Below are positions 9,664 through 18,804 of a stretch of 64,000 bases of DNA, in pieces; position 1 is the first letter of the stretch; every line of letters begins with the position of its first letter. A model generated the notes under the pieces. The model made no database searches. It worked only from the letters and a program-made list of their open reading frames with translations, and had not been told where the DNA came from. Both the position numbers and the translations under genes were made by a program. Location of the stretch: positions 56,557,970-56,621,969 of the forward strand of contig NC_087062.1 in the NCBI RefSeq assembly GCF_963678635.1, in the 5' to 3' direction. The DNA is from Symsagittifera roscoffensis (lineage: Eukaryota > Xenacoelomorpha > Acoela > Convolutidae).

Positions 9664-12600
9664 TCATAGATAAATAAAGATTTTGATGTTAGTTTTTCCG
9701 AAAATGTCGCAAATTAGGCTGAAAACTCTACTTTCTTTCAATTTATCGAGTCCACATCCAATTTTTGGCATGGCTATTGCGTTTATTCCTTTCTGCAATA
9801 GCTGCTGCTTCATGCAGTTGAGGCTTCTTGACAAATCGTAGTATGTTGGCTTGTCAAAGAATTGTGATTTTGTAACCAGGTTGAAAATTGACTTGTTTTC
9901 CCAAGGCAAAGACACAGCAACTGATGACCCAACTATTGGTGTTTCAATGCTTTGTAGTGTTGGCCTCATACATGGATAGGCACTGCTGATTTGTCGTGCT
10001 ACTCCTTTGTTCATGTGAAAGTCACTTGAGACACAGTGCGCTATAGAGCCTGGGAACTGTAAAACATTTCCTGGTCCAACAAAGATATTTGGTTCATCGT
10101 AGATTGAGTTCACCGAATCTTTGCTGCTTCCAGGTCCGTCTTTACGTTTAGTTTTAGTCAGTTGCTTCGCTCGTTGTACACTGTCCTTTATTATATTTCT
10201 TTTCGTTTCGCGTGGAGGGAAAGATCCATTTGCCTCTTCTACCTTCTTCTTTATTTTTGATCGGTTTTCGTTTTGAGTTGATCTTGGACTGAACGTTATT
10301 GGAGCCACTTCGTGTCCATCTACTGTTCGTAGGCTGAATGTGCGCAGTTGCAATTCGCGTGGTGGTATTGGGTGATATCTCACATCGTTGTTGAAGCGCG
10401 TTTGGCAAAATATTTTGTCTCGCGCTTCGACTGCTGCTTTGCGCTTCGTTCGCGAGGTTTCTTGGGCCATGTTTTGCCATGTTTCGAGATTAACTGTAGT
10501 AGGCATTGTTACCACTGCCTCGTTCATTGGTTCGTCGTTAATTAATCCATCGTTGTATTCAAACTCAGGTGGAGCTAATGGTTCTGGATCTGGGTCCGGT
10601 GGAAGTGCTGGTGGCGGCGGTGCTGCTATTGGTAGCGGTACCAGAGGTAATGGTGCAACTATTGGTGCTGCTGCGGGAATTGGGACTGCTGCAGGAGCGA
10701 TTGGGGGTGCTGCGGGTCCTCCAAGAGGTACTGACAGTCGGATTCGAGCAGGTGCATCGGGAAAGTTGCTTTGTCCACCGGTTGCGGGTTGGATGTCGTC
10801 TAAGAGTTTGGGCAAAGAATCGTCGAAGAGTCCTGGTTCACTTCGATATTTACCAAGTGAGGGATCCGTTTCAAATTTGCTTGGATCAATAGTCTCGAGA
10901 TCTTCTGGTTGATGCTGTGGAATAACAGGTCTGAGACGAATCCGGTGTACGCATTGTGTGAAATTAGTTCCCATTTTACGAATGATGTAGTTTGAATTTG
11001 TCAATACTTTTTCAACTCTGTACAATGGTATCCAGACTTGCATTGATTTGCTCCCAAAATCTGATTGTGTTGTCAACAGAGGATTTAATAATAAACAAAA
11101 TGAATGCTGTTTCAGTGGCTGGGCAAGTGCTTTTTGATCGTAATATCCTCGGTATTTATGGTAAGCTGAAATTAAGTTCTTTTTCGTTTCTTTGAACTTT
11201 TCTAGCATCGCATCTTGCATTGCCGTAACAAAATCAGATTCAGCTGTTACTGTTTCAATTGCTTTCGTTGAGAAGCGGAGATCAAGTGGTTTTGTCGGTT
11301 CTCTTCCATGGAAAATTGAGCTTGGGCAGCATCCAATTGATGAAGAGTATGAAGTATTGTGGATAAATGTTGCCAGTGGGACATATTTGTGCCAGTCCGA
11401 CCATTGTTCATTGGTGTTCAGCTTTAGGATTCGTTTAAGTGGTCCATGAGATCGTTCGACAAGACCGATAGTCTGCGGGTGTTTTAGTGTGGCATGGTTA
11501 AGTTGAATTTCGAGCAATGTCGTCAATTCGTGCATCAGTTCTGAAGTAAATGTCTTTCCAAGATCAGCTAGAATCTTCTTCGGGATATAACTATGAACAA
11601 AGAACATCTTTGTAAGTTCTCTTGCAACAGTATCAGCGCTAGCATTCGTCAATGGTGCTGCAAACAAGTATTTCGAGAATACATCGATTCCAGTGAGAAC
11701 AAACTTGTAGACTGGTGACTTCATTGGTCCAACTATATCAATTTGCATCATATCGCCTGGGAAACATTGCAATGATGAAATTGGTTGTAATGGTGGAATC
11801 TGGTGCTTTGCCGTTGCTTGTTTGAGTTGCAGACACGTCAGGCAATTTTTAATCGTATTTTTCAGAAATTCAGTGAAGCCGGGAAGGTAAAATCGTTTTC
11901 TAAACTCTTCTGATGTCCTTGTCATTCCAAGATGTCCGCCAGTTGGCGAGTTGTGGAGTCGATACACAACTTCTTTCCAACGATGTTTAGGTAGGCAGTA
12001 TTGTTTATACTTCACCTTTCCTGTGTCATCGAAGAAGTTTCGGTACAGAACGTCGTTTTCAAGTATGAGTCGATTAAATTGCTTCGCATATTTCTTCTTT
12101 CGACTGTTTTCGTACGTGAGGTTTGGAACTTGTTCGTTCCGTATCCAGTTCTTCACATCTTCGATATCAGGATCCTTTTCTTGTTCATTTTTCAGATTGA
12201 GAACTTCATGACTCAAATTCAGGTCATGAAAAATGTCAGCAGGATCGGGATATCCAACTGCGGCAATTAATGGTCCTGATAGTCGGACGAAGTTTTGTGG
12301 TTGAATAGTATCGCTATCGTCTTGCGTGTTGAGCTCTCGCATAACGTTTTCATAGAGTCCTAGTTCAATCAATTGTGTTCTCAGATTATCGTCAAGTTTC
12401 TTCTTTTCGGGAAAGATCTCCTCCATTGGTTGGATCAGGTTGAGAGATGCATCAGGTACTTTAGCTGTCGTGTCGATTTGAATCTCTCGTACCGGAATTT
12501 TGTCCGTCAGTTTCAGGGAGAGAGAAGCTGATGGGTCTGTTTGCATTCGTGAGAGAAAATCTGCTGCATAATTTGCTTTTCCAGGTATATGCGCGATGAT

Positions 12601-14838
12601 GATGATAAATGCCATGACTCGATCCAAGAAATTCCAAACTGATGGTGGAATGGTTTTTGCTTGAAAAAACTGTGTCAGGCTCCGATTATCAGTCAGTATT
12701 ATCACTGGTTTGGATGATCCCCAAATGAAATGAGAGAAATGATCGAGAGCAAAATATAGAGCTAAGAACTCTTTGTAGTATATGGAGAACTTCAGTTGTG
12801 CTGTATTGAAGAGTCTTGAACCAAAAGACACTGGTGCATACGTTTTCATTTCACCTTTGTTGTCAGTCTTCACATAGTCTTCAACCATGAGCACAAAACC
12901 GGTTCCATGATAGCTTGCGTCACAGAGTATTACGTATTGTAGTCCTGGTTTTGGTAACCGAAGTGTTATGTCTGTTGCTTGTATCAGATCATGCTTGAGC
13001 ACTTCAAGACTTTTATGGTGCTCTTCATCTGTTTGAAAAGCAACATCTTTTCTGAGAAGTCGATAAAAAGGTATCAGTTTTTCTCCTAGGCTTGGCATAT
13101 AGTTGCGAAAAAACTGTACAAAGCCGATTAATCGTTTAACTTGTTTAACCGTTTGTGGCATTTTAATTTTCTTTAAGAACGTGGAGATTTTCTCTTGTTC
13201 CGGTGACACTCCTGCTGGTGTGATTACGTTACCCAGGAACTTCAGTCTTTGTGTTCCGATCTCACATTTGTTCGGCGACAATTTAAGTCCTGACTTCCGT
13301 ACACATTCGAATATTTTCGAAAGGGTCGGTATCATTTCATCGAAGTTATACATAGCGCTCCCTATGTCATCCATGAATTGTGTACATAGGTCCGCAGCTA
13401 AGCATGGATCAAGGTAGTGTCGGATAAAAGAACTAAATCCTGTTACTGATTTACTTAGACCTTGAGCCAGGCATTTGTATGCGTAAGTTCGTGAACCGAA
13501 GTTAAATGCCAAAAGTTGGACTGAAAGGTCATCTGCCATTTGCACACAGTGGTATGCTTGTGAGCAATCAAGTTTGGTAAACAAGCTCTTTCCTGCGAAG
13601 TGGTTCGAAGCATCGGTCATGTTTGAGATCGGAAAGTTGCTGTTGATATAGTCATTCTTGAGTGAATGGTTTATCCTTCTGAGGTCAATCAACATCCGCA
13701 ATTTACCAGATGGCTTTCGATGTGCAAATAGTGGACTACTGTATTTTGAATGTGACAATGTTGTTATAAGTCCATAATAGTGCATAAGGGCAAGTTCCAC
13801 TGTCAATTCGTGTCGCAAATGTATCGGCGTAGGTGGTCCTTGTGTATACAGAGGTCGTGTGTGTTCCGGTTTTAGTTTGATTTTGAGGTCGGAATTGTAC
13901 CCAACATCGAATCTATGTTTGGCGAAGATGTCCGAAAAGTCAACAAGCAAATCTTCTACTTTTGACCTTTGGTCTTCTGTCAACACTGAATTCTCCCACT
14001 TAAAGTTCTTGATAAATGTCAATCGATCTTGACATTTCGTTTTCGGTTCAAGTTTTTCAAGACCTTGAAAATGAAGAATTTGGTCGTAGATGTCGCGTTG
14101 GATTTGAGGAAGTAATTCAGGGTTTTGACATGTTTCAGGCGTAGGAAACCAAAATTTTTCATACTCAGGTTCATGCTTCATTTGGGGCTGCTGACTATCA
14201 CACGATTGTTGAATTAGCTCATTAATGCCCATTTCAATATCGTCCGGGTGGTTCATTTTTGCAAATGCAATCATTTCAGGTTCGATGGGGAATAAATTTT
14301 CTGCTTCTTTCAGAGTCAGAATTGAAAATTTCCCAATTTCGGTTTTGAAAGGCAAAGTAATGTGATGATCGGTGATGTTAAACGCTGTGATATACAACAG
14401 GTTGTTTTTCAGCACTTCGCTTATTGAAGAAGTGAACGCAATTTCACAGTTTTCTTCAAATTCCTGAGCTGGAATCACGATTCCGGTAGTTTTTTCCATG
14501 TCTTGACATGTGTTCTCTAGCTGGCATTCTACAAGAATTGTCTGATACGGGGCTATTGTTTGACGTTTTGTCATAAGCAAAGGGAATTTTTTCACTCTAT
14601 TGACTCTTCTTGGCTCGTTTGGAGGTTTTATTTCGTTGATTTGAAGGGTCATATCTTTGAAATGCAGTAGATTAGACTTCGGACAGACATGAATATGATG
14701 TTTTTTATAGAAAGGATTTCCTAGAATTATTGAATTGGCTGCATGAAGAACGAGAAATGATTCTATAAAGGTCATGTCTGCCAATCGGAATTCTAACGTT
14801 ACTTCAGTTTCAATGGAGACTTGTTGTCCTCCTGCCAT
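9664..14838 (-). CDS. pol: pol: protease C-half, RT, RNase H, integrase, macro domain
   Basis: This is a 1,724-codon frame. Residues 1-80 complete the protease. RT spans about 330-545, with catalytic D424 (TKLDCSQAYH) and D490-D491 in FMDD. RNase H spans about 635-762 (D640, E690, D717, D760). The integrase zinc module is H962-x6-H969 and C999-x2-C1002. The integrase core has D1034, D1092 and E1128, a proper D-x57-D-x35-E. A GPY/F-like tail is near 1268-1305. A Pro/Ala-rich linker covers about 1370-1425, followed by a Lys/Arg-rich segment. Residues about 1581-1724 form a macro domain of the TARG1/OARD1 type: AHCVSSDFHMNKGVA, VTK with K1657, and PKIGCGLDKL with D1698. These match the catalytic Lys84 and Asp125 of human TARG1, which removes ADP-ribose from Glu/Asp. 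FMDD instead of the common YLDD or YVDD is slightly unusual. Confidence 0.93.
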   Translation of the reverse strand: MAGGQQVSIETEVTLEFRLADMTFIESFLVLHAANSIILGNPFYKKHHIHVCPKSNLLHFKDMTLQINEIKPPNEPRRVNRVKKFPLLMTKRQTIAPYQTILVECQLENTCQDMEKTTGIVIPAQEFEENCEIAFTSSISEVLKNNLLYITAFNITDHHITLPFKTEIGKFSILTLKEAENLFPIEPEMIAFAKMNHPDDIEMGINELIQQSCDSQQPQMKHEPEYEKFWFPTPETCQNPELLPQIQRDIYDQILHFQGLEKLEPKTKCQDRLTFIKNFKWENSVLTEDQRSKVEDLLVDFSDIFAKHRFDVGYNSDLKIKLKPEHTRPLYTQGPPTPIHLRHELTVELALMHYYGLITTLSHSKYSSPLFAHRKPSGKLRMLIDLRRINHSLKNDYINSNFPISNMTDASNHFAGKSLFTKLDCSQAYHCVQMADDLSVQLLAFNFGSRTYAYKCLAQGLSKSVTGFSSFIRHYLDPCLAADLCTQFMDDIGSAMYNFDEMIPTLSKIFECVRKSGLKLSPNKCEIGTQRLKFLGNVITPAGVSPEQEKISTFLKKIKMPQTVKQVKRLIGFVQFFRNYMPSLGEKLIPFYRLLRKDVAFQTDEEHHKSLEVLKHDLIQATDITLRLPKPGLQYVILCDASYHGTGFVLMVEDYVKTDNKGEMKTYAPVSFGSRLFNTAQLKFSIYYKEFLALYFALDHFSHFIWGSSKPVIILTDNRSLTQFFQAKTIPPSVWNFLDRVMAFIIIIAHIPGKANYAADFLSRMQTDPSASLSLKLTDKIPVREIQIDTTAKVPDASLNLIQPMEEIFPEKKKLDDNLRTQLIELGLYENVMRELNTQDDSDTIQPQNFVRLSGPLIAAVGYPDPADIFHDLNLSHEVLNLKNEQEKDPDIEDVKNWIRNEQVPNLTYENSRKKKYAKQFNRLILENDVLYRNFFDDTGKVKYKQYCLPKHRWKEVVYRLHNSPTGGHLGMTRTSEEFRKRFYLPGFTEFLKNTIKNCLTCLQLKQATAKHQIPPLQPISSLQCFPGDMMQIDIVGPMKSPVYKFVLTGIDVFSKYLFAAPLTNASADTVARELTKMFFVHSYIPKKILADLGKTFTSELMHELTTLLEIQLNHATLKHPQTIGLVERSHGPLKRILKLNTNEQWSDWHKYVPLATFIHNTSYSSSIGCCPSSIFHGREPTKPLDLRFSTKAIETVTAESDFVTAMQDAMLEKFKETKKNLISAYHKYRGYYDQKALAQPLKQHSFCLLLNPLLTTQSDFGSKSMQVWIPLYRVEKVLTNSNYIIRKMGTNFTQCVHRIRLRPVIPQHQPEDLETIDPSKFETDPSLGKYRSEPGLFDDSLPKLLDDIQPATGGQSNFPDAPARIRLSVPLGGPAAPPIAPAAVPIPAAAPIVAPLPLVPLPIAAPPPPALPPDPDPEPLAPPEFEYNDGLINDEPMNEAVVTMPTTVNLETWQNMAQETSRTKRKAAVEARDKIFCQTRFNNDVRYHPIPPRELQLRTFSLRTVDGHEVAPITFSPRSTQNENRSKIKKKVEEANGSFPPRETKRNIIKDSVQRAKQLTKTKRKDGPGSSKDSVNSIYDEPNIFVGPGNVLQFPGSIAHCVSSDFHMNKGVARQISSAYPCMRPTLQSIETPIVGSSVAVSLPWENKSIFNLVTKSQFFDKPTYYDLSRSLNCMKQQLLQKGINAIAMPKIGCGLDKLKESRVFSLICDIFGKTNIKIFIYL

Positions 14839-14859
14839 TCTAACTCTCTTCAGTTTGGG

Positions 14860-15189
14860 TTAATTTACTTCAAGAGGGCGAAATAGCGATTTTTCTTCTT
14901 TTAGGTCTTCAAATGTCTGTTTTGAGATAACATTTGCGCAGGCTCCTGTATCGACCAGGGCTCTACGTTGTAATCCCGATGAGAAACGTATTTTCGTGTA
15001 CGTCAGTACTGTTCCTTCCGCAGGGATTATTGCGTAAAGGCTAAGTATCTCATCAGGTTGGAAAAGTTCGTTAGGTGATGATTTAGGTGATTTCGATGAT
15101 TTAGGGGGCTGACTCAGTGGCTTTATTAGTTTTTTGGCTCGTTTGGAAACGGGAAGTTTTGTCCGCGTCCTTGTGGTTTCTGTCGCCAC
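14860..15189 (-). CDS. Retrotransposon aspartic protease region, ends at in-frame TAA
   Basis: The 109-codon frame in the -1 phase relative to gag has a basic Lys/Ser/Pro-rich lead and then RRALVDTGACANVIS, with the catalytic D80-T-G of a retroviral-type aspartic protease. It stops at a TAA at 14860-14862. The same frame resumes at once and stays open for 1,700 codons, so the stop divides the protease fold: the second half (ILGNPFY, like the family's hydrophobic-G motif) is in the next entry. The stop is a nonsense mutation or a readthrough site. Translation would normally come through the slip site rather than from its own start. Confidence 0.85.
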   Translation of the reverse strand: MATETTRTRTKLPVSKRAKKLIKPLSQPPKSSKSPKSSPNELFQPDEILSLYAIIPAEGTVLTYTKIRFSSGLQRRALVDTGACANVISKQTFEDLKEEKSLFRPLEVN

Positions 15190-16425
15190 CAGCAGTGACT
15201 TGCTGTGTGGTTAAATTTTCCACAAACGTCACAAAATTTGGCTGATGATCGCACCATTGGTCCAAAAGGTCCGTTGGGATTTTGCGTTTCAGCTTGAGGC
15301 ATTTGATTTACGACAAATTGTTGCGTCGGATATTTCTGGGACTGTTGAAATTGTGCTGATGGATGCATTTGAACCATTGGCTGTTGATTTTGGTACATGT
15401 TTGGGTACTGCTGATTTTGGGGGTACAATTGCGAATATGGCTGTTGTGCAACTGGTGGCATATGGTGAAAGTTTGGCTGAGTATTGTTGAAATCAAATTT
15501 ATTTTGCCAATTATTTCTACGTCTTCCGCCTCTGTTGCCTCGTTGTTGTCCATACCCATTATTTTGGTTTGGCTGATAGCCACTATACTGATCACTCTGA
15601 CTGTTGTTGTTCCGATTTTGTTCGGGAAGCGGATTCGATTGTTTATTCGACTGCTCAGTTATTTGTGATCTCATTTCGTTAAGCTGCTTCTCCATTTTTT
15701 CCTGATTTGTGGACAATTTTGTGATAGCGCTTATTAAATTTTCTGAGACTTTGTCGTTTACTTCGTTGAATCCGTCTTCCGGGTAATCGTCTTTTCGGCA
15801 AATCTCACGAATTGTGATTTGCTTCTTGGTCAGGTTGCACAGTTCCTGAACTGTAGTTGCAGGTGGTTGTTCCATCAGCTTTGATCTCAGCCAACCTGGC
15901 ATTCCCTTAATGAACAGTCGTTTAATTTGTTCATTTCGGTTGTCATGTACAGCATCTATCCTTTCTTGCCTTTGAGCAGTTTCTCGGTGGAATCGTGCTG
16001 CTTCTGCTGCTGCAGGTGCTCCAATTATTGCAGGATCAATTGGGGCGACAGCTGGCAAATCTGGTGTCGGATACGCTCGCTGCGCTCTTTTCGTTAAGTT
16101 GACCAAGAAATTCTCTGGGGGTATCTGTTTTCGGGTTGAATCGCAGTTGTTCTAAATTCAAAACGTGGATTTCTTGAAGTTGGGGGTTGCAAAAGTGATC
16201 CCTCAGGGCTATGAGACTCGCGGGAACGTTCGCTCGAGTTGCTGGTCCTAGTGTCTGGTAGAATCGCAGCGCGTTGTCTCGTAGGTGCAGTTGCAAGAAG
16301 TTCGCTTGTTGTGCGTTTGGTATCGCTGCTACTCCGATGTAGCCTTGAAAAAGTTGCTCGAATTCTGAAAAGACTTCTTTTTCCGTTCCTCCATAGGGTT
16401 CGACCGAAACTTGCGCGTGTGCCAT
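15126..16425 (-). pseudogene. gag: gag: capsid and zinc knuckle, with one frame break
   Basis: The gag region is in two overlapping frames. The first (16425-16036) starts at ATG and encodes a capsid-like N-terminal part (LHLRDNALRFYQTLG, LEQLRFNPKTDTPREFL). The second (16106-15126) continues the same protein one frame over, with a Gln/Asn-rich middle and a CCHC knuckle C292-x2-C-x4-H-x4-C305 close to its end. The switch is around 16090, where the sense of the reading moves by a single base in the +1 direction. This could be a one-base insertion, a sequencing error or programmed frameshifting; a CTT codon is at the switch. Gag would package the RNA in virus-like particles. Confidence 0.85.
15129..15135 (-). 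promoter_or_regulatory. -1 frameshift slip site A AAA AAC at the gag stop
   Basis: In gag frame the last codons read CCA AAA AAC TAA, so the heptamer A AAA AAC sits exactly in X XXY YYZ phase against the stop. The protease/pol frame is the -1 frame, is open through this site and overlaps gag by 64 nt. This is the standard retroviral arrangement for gag-pol synthesis. A downstream stimulatory structure was not identified. Confidence 0.85.
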
Positions 16426-17045
16426 CGTAATACAGTCGAATGAATATCAGGGTGATACAGGTGATGATAAGATACAGCACTTATTCAATTTAGGGGGAAC
16501 ACTAGGGAGTTTGTTATATAAATTAGCGGTTAAAGAAGGCTAGCAGTATCACTGATCAGATTTATTGATGCAATTATATGGTTGTGCTAAAGGTTCCGTT
16601 ACTTCACTTCTATGGTGGGGAAACTTAATGACAATTATATCAATTTACTGCAGGTTTGAGTTTTGAGTTTGTTTTAACTAACTGTTTTTTGTTGATTGTT
16701 GAAAAACCTGTAGATTTGCTTTCTTTGTCTGCCTTGTCAGTAGCTCAGCTGCCCTGCCTTCTGACTGGAACAAGAAGTAGTGATGTTGTAGGTCACAATC
16801 CACATCTGCTTCTGTAGATTGGAGAAACTTTCAGCCCGGAGATGTTGAAGTTGAGGCTGTCTTCTTTTTCTCCCTGTCTGTCTCAGTTGTTCGCTGAATG
16901 TTGCTCTGCTTTCCACATCTGAGCGTTGCTGGGTGAAACGGGTTGTGTTGCCCTGTTCTGTTTCAGCAAAGTCCGGTTGTCGTTGTCCGCTCGTGTGATG
17001 AAGATTGCAATTGCCGATGACTTTTGGTGAATCCAGAAGTAGAAT
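16426..17045 (-). other. Retrotransposon 5' leader
   Basis: About 0.6 kb lies between the primer site and the gag ATG, without a substantial open frame. This is the expected place for packaging and dimerisation signals, but none can be recognised by eye. Confidence 0.6.
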
Positions 17046-17063
17046 CTTCCGCGACAGTCACCA
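17046..17063 (-). promoter_or_regulatory. Candidate tRNA primer-binding site
   Basis: Directly after the 5' LTR the element strand reads TGGTGACTGTCGCGGAAG. TGG pairs with the CCA end of a tRNA and the position is the standard one for minus-strand priming. I cannot match the remainder confidently to a specific tRNA. Confidence 0.6.
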
Positions 17064-17486
17064 TGTGATCTAGTGTCCCTTCGGATGGCTGTGGACAGCT
17101 ATATCGTCGTTTATTGATAATGTTGTAAGCTGTTCGAATATTAATTAGCGCTACTGGCTATCGATTGTTATTGATTGTTTCCATAATTTATATGTCTCGA
17201 GCGGTTAAGACTTATCTTGCTTTTAAGGACGCAGGATTCGGTTCTTAACTTCTGGAATATCGCTAGTCGATCGGCGCAAGTTAGAGCATGATTCTAATAT
17301 TTTATTCTCTTCAAGTCTACCCAATTGATTAGTAGCTCGGTATAAATCTCCTATGATTGGTATTAATTACCATCAATATTTACATAGTTAAATAAATATA
17401 GATGTATGAACTTCATTTCATTAACAAGGTTAATTATGTAATCTAATATAGCATAAGAATGCATGACGTCATGTAGTGATGTCACA
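17064..17486 (-). repeat. 5' LTR of the retrotransposon
   Basis: In element orientation the LTR starts TGTGACATCACTAC and ends TAGATCACA; the first and last five bases are an inverted repeat. It contains a perfect CRE/ATF palindrome TGACGTCA (17464-17471) near its 5' end and an AATAAA on the element strand (17110-17115) near its 3' end. It appears identical to the 3' LTR over all 423 bases. Confidence 0.95.
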
Positions 17487-18209
17487 CTTAGTTATTATTA
17501 TGATTAAAGTTTTTATGATTAAATTTTTTATGATTAATTTCTAGGAATGAAATCGCGCTTTGATGTTAAAGTTGGGGCTGTCAGATTGAAAATCTGGCCG
17601 GTAAAATCTTTGGAGTTTCTAGACACTGCTAGTTCTAAATAGAAAAAATATATATTTATTTGTTTTTGTTTTGCTTTTCGGTTCTTCTTGGTATGTATTT
17701 TCGTGTGTGTTTTCTGTTAATATATAGGTCTCACATATACTATATATCATGGCAGTATCAGCAGCTGTAATTTGTTTATAGAATTGTTTATGTTCGATAA
17801 ATAGATTTTCACCGAAGAATTTATTTTGTTCAAATTTTTATGATGTTTGACATTTAAGTTCACTGTGTTTTTGTTTAAGGTTAGCCAATCAGTGGGCATT
17901 TTATATGCCTTTTGGCTATCCTCTCCAGCGCTAAATTATTTGCTTGTCACTAAAATTTTGTTGAATTTGTTACAATACTTCTTTCTTTCTTTCTTTCATT
18001 CTTTCTTAATAGCCTAGATTCGTTCAAAATTAATCGCATCACAAAAGAAAACTGAATTAAGACATTAATTTGTGAAAATAACAAATGCAATCCGCATAAA
18101 AAATGTTAAAACCAATTTCATTTCCGCGTTTGTATGAAATGCACATTTCTTATTTTTCAGAATTAATGGGGGGAGGGGGGTTGTACGTTTGTTCTGAAAA
18201 AAAATTTAC
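17487..18209. other. PTCD3 intron 1, part 5' of the retrotransposon
   Basis: Intronic sequence between the insertion's right target duplication and exon 1. It holds a short (CTTT)n run at about 17979-18007 and a G-rich patch at 18169-18181. Nothing coding is seen. Confidence 0.6.
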
Positions 18210-18495
18210 CTGTTGGATCTGTTCCAACAGTAGAGGCCAGAGCCTCAAGTAGCTCAGTTGGTCCTCTTTTGATCTTATGCGGGATCTGAGGTCTCTCGGG
18301 GGAGACTTCACTGCCAGGAACTGCAGCCGAGCAGCATCTTGTCGAGGTTTTTGAGTACGTGGTCAACTGGCATAGAACAAAGCGGTATTTATAACGATCA
18401 AAAATCAGAGACGATTTTAGAGCAGGCAATTTCAGTCGAGATGTGGCAGAAATCATTATCATAGATTCATCTGAAATGTTTAAAATATAAACCAT
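18210..18495 (-). CDS. PTCD3: PTCD3 exon 1: N-terminus with likely mitochondrial presequence
   Basis: This exon encodes 95 codons plus one base. From Met12 or Met14 the leader is rich in Ser, Thr, Arg and Lys without acidic residues (ISATSRLKLPALKSS), as expected for mitochondrial import. Near its end, PQIPHKIKRG and LLEALASTVGTDPTG correspond to the IPKKK...LQALASTVNRD stretch of vertebrate PTCD3. The donor is ACAG|GTAAAT at 18210/18209 (phase 1), which joins in frame to 4763. The upstream ATG at 18495 follows a strong acceptor-like tract ending TTTTTAG at 18501, leaving CAAGT before the ATG. The true start could be 18495, 18462 or 18456. Confidence 0.8.
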
Positions 18496-18804
18496 ACTTG
18501 CTAAAAAGACAAAAAACGATTTGAAAATGGCTTCAGCCTAGGACTTAAAAGACTTCTATCTCAACTTAGTTTAACTGGCTAAATTTTAACAAACTACAAA
18601 TTAAAAATTAAAATTACAAGCAGTACAGATGCAGAAGTTTAATTTTCTGAACTTAATTCTCTCCAAGCTCGTTCCTGAAAACGTTAAGAAAAAGCAATCC
18701 ATTATTTCACTGCAAAATGTCCTTTTAAATTTAATTTAACGCCTCCCTTTTAATATTAACCTTCTGCGAAACAGAAACACGTATCATAAAACATATATTG
18801 GATA
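18496..18804. other. Intergenic, ZDHHC6 to PTCD3
   Basis: About 310 bp separates the ZDHHC6 stop from the upstream PTCD3 ATG. It contains the candidate ATTAAA poly(A) signal for ZDHHC6 and, at its left end, the pyrimidine-rich acceptor-like tract TTTTTTGTCTTTTTAG (minus strand) just before PTCD3. Confidence 0.6.

Larger units (their letters stand above)
6913..17486 (-). mobile_element. Ty3/gypsy-type LTR retrotransposon with macro domains
   Basis: This is a 10.57-kb element in minus orientation. Two 423-bp LTRs appear identical on reading, start TGTGA and end TCACA, and are bracketed by the direct repeat CTTAG (6908-6912 and 17487-17491), a 5-bp target duplication. In element order it has 5' LTR, TGG-starting primer-site candidate, leader, gag, protease, RT, RNase H, integrase, a Pro/Ala-rich linker, a macro domain, a second half macro domain, a ~170-bp tandem repeat, a 3' non-coding part and the 3' LTR. 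RT before integrase and a GPY/F-like module after the integrase core place it with Ty3/gypsy rather than copia. I cannot assign a clade. No env-like frame was seen. It lies inside PTCD3 intron 1 in the sense direction. Confidence 0.95.
2333..18495 (-). other. PTCD3: PTCD3 (mS39) gene span, four exons, 3' end missing
   Basis: Gene-level entry for a pentatricopeptide-repeat protein of the small mitochondrial ribosomal subunit. Exons in transcript order are 18210-18495, 4390-4763, 3132-3321 and 2333-2774. Splice phases agree at all three junctions and the joined reading follows the order of vertebrate PTCD3. Introns are 13,446, 1,068 and 357 bp. The first holds a whole LTR retrotransposon. About 430 residues are encoded here against roughly 690 in the human protein, so the C-terminal third must lie on exons not recognised in 1-2330 or beyond the window. 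The final donor appears to be GC rather than GT. Confidence 0.85.

Noticed and set aside
9620..10060. Splicing between the two macro copies to make a hybrid domain
   Set aside because: A donor-like GTATGAG in the first copy and an acceptor-like CTACAG in the second exist, but the phases do not agree.
10388..10912. Gly/Ala-rich plus frames opposite pol
   Set aside because: They are antisense shadows of the Pro/Ala-rich linker of Pol.
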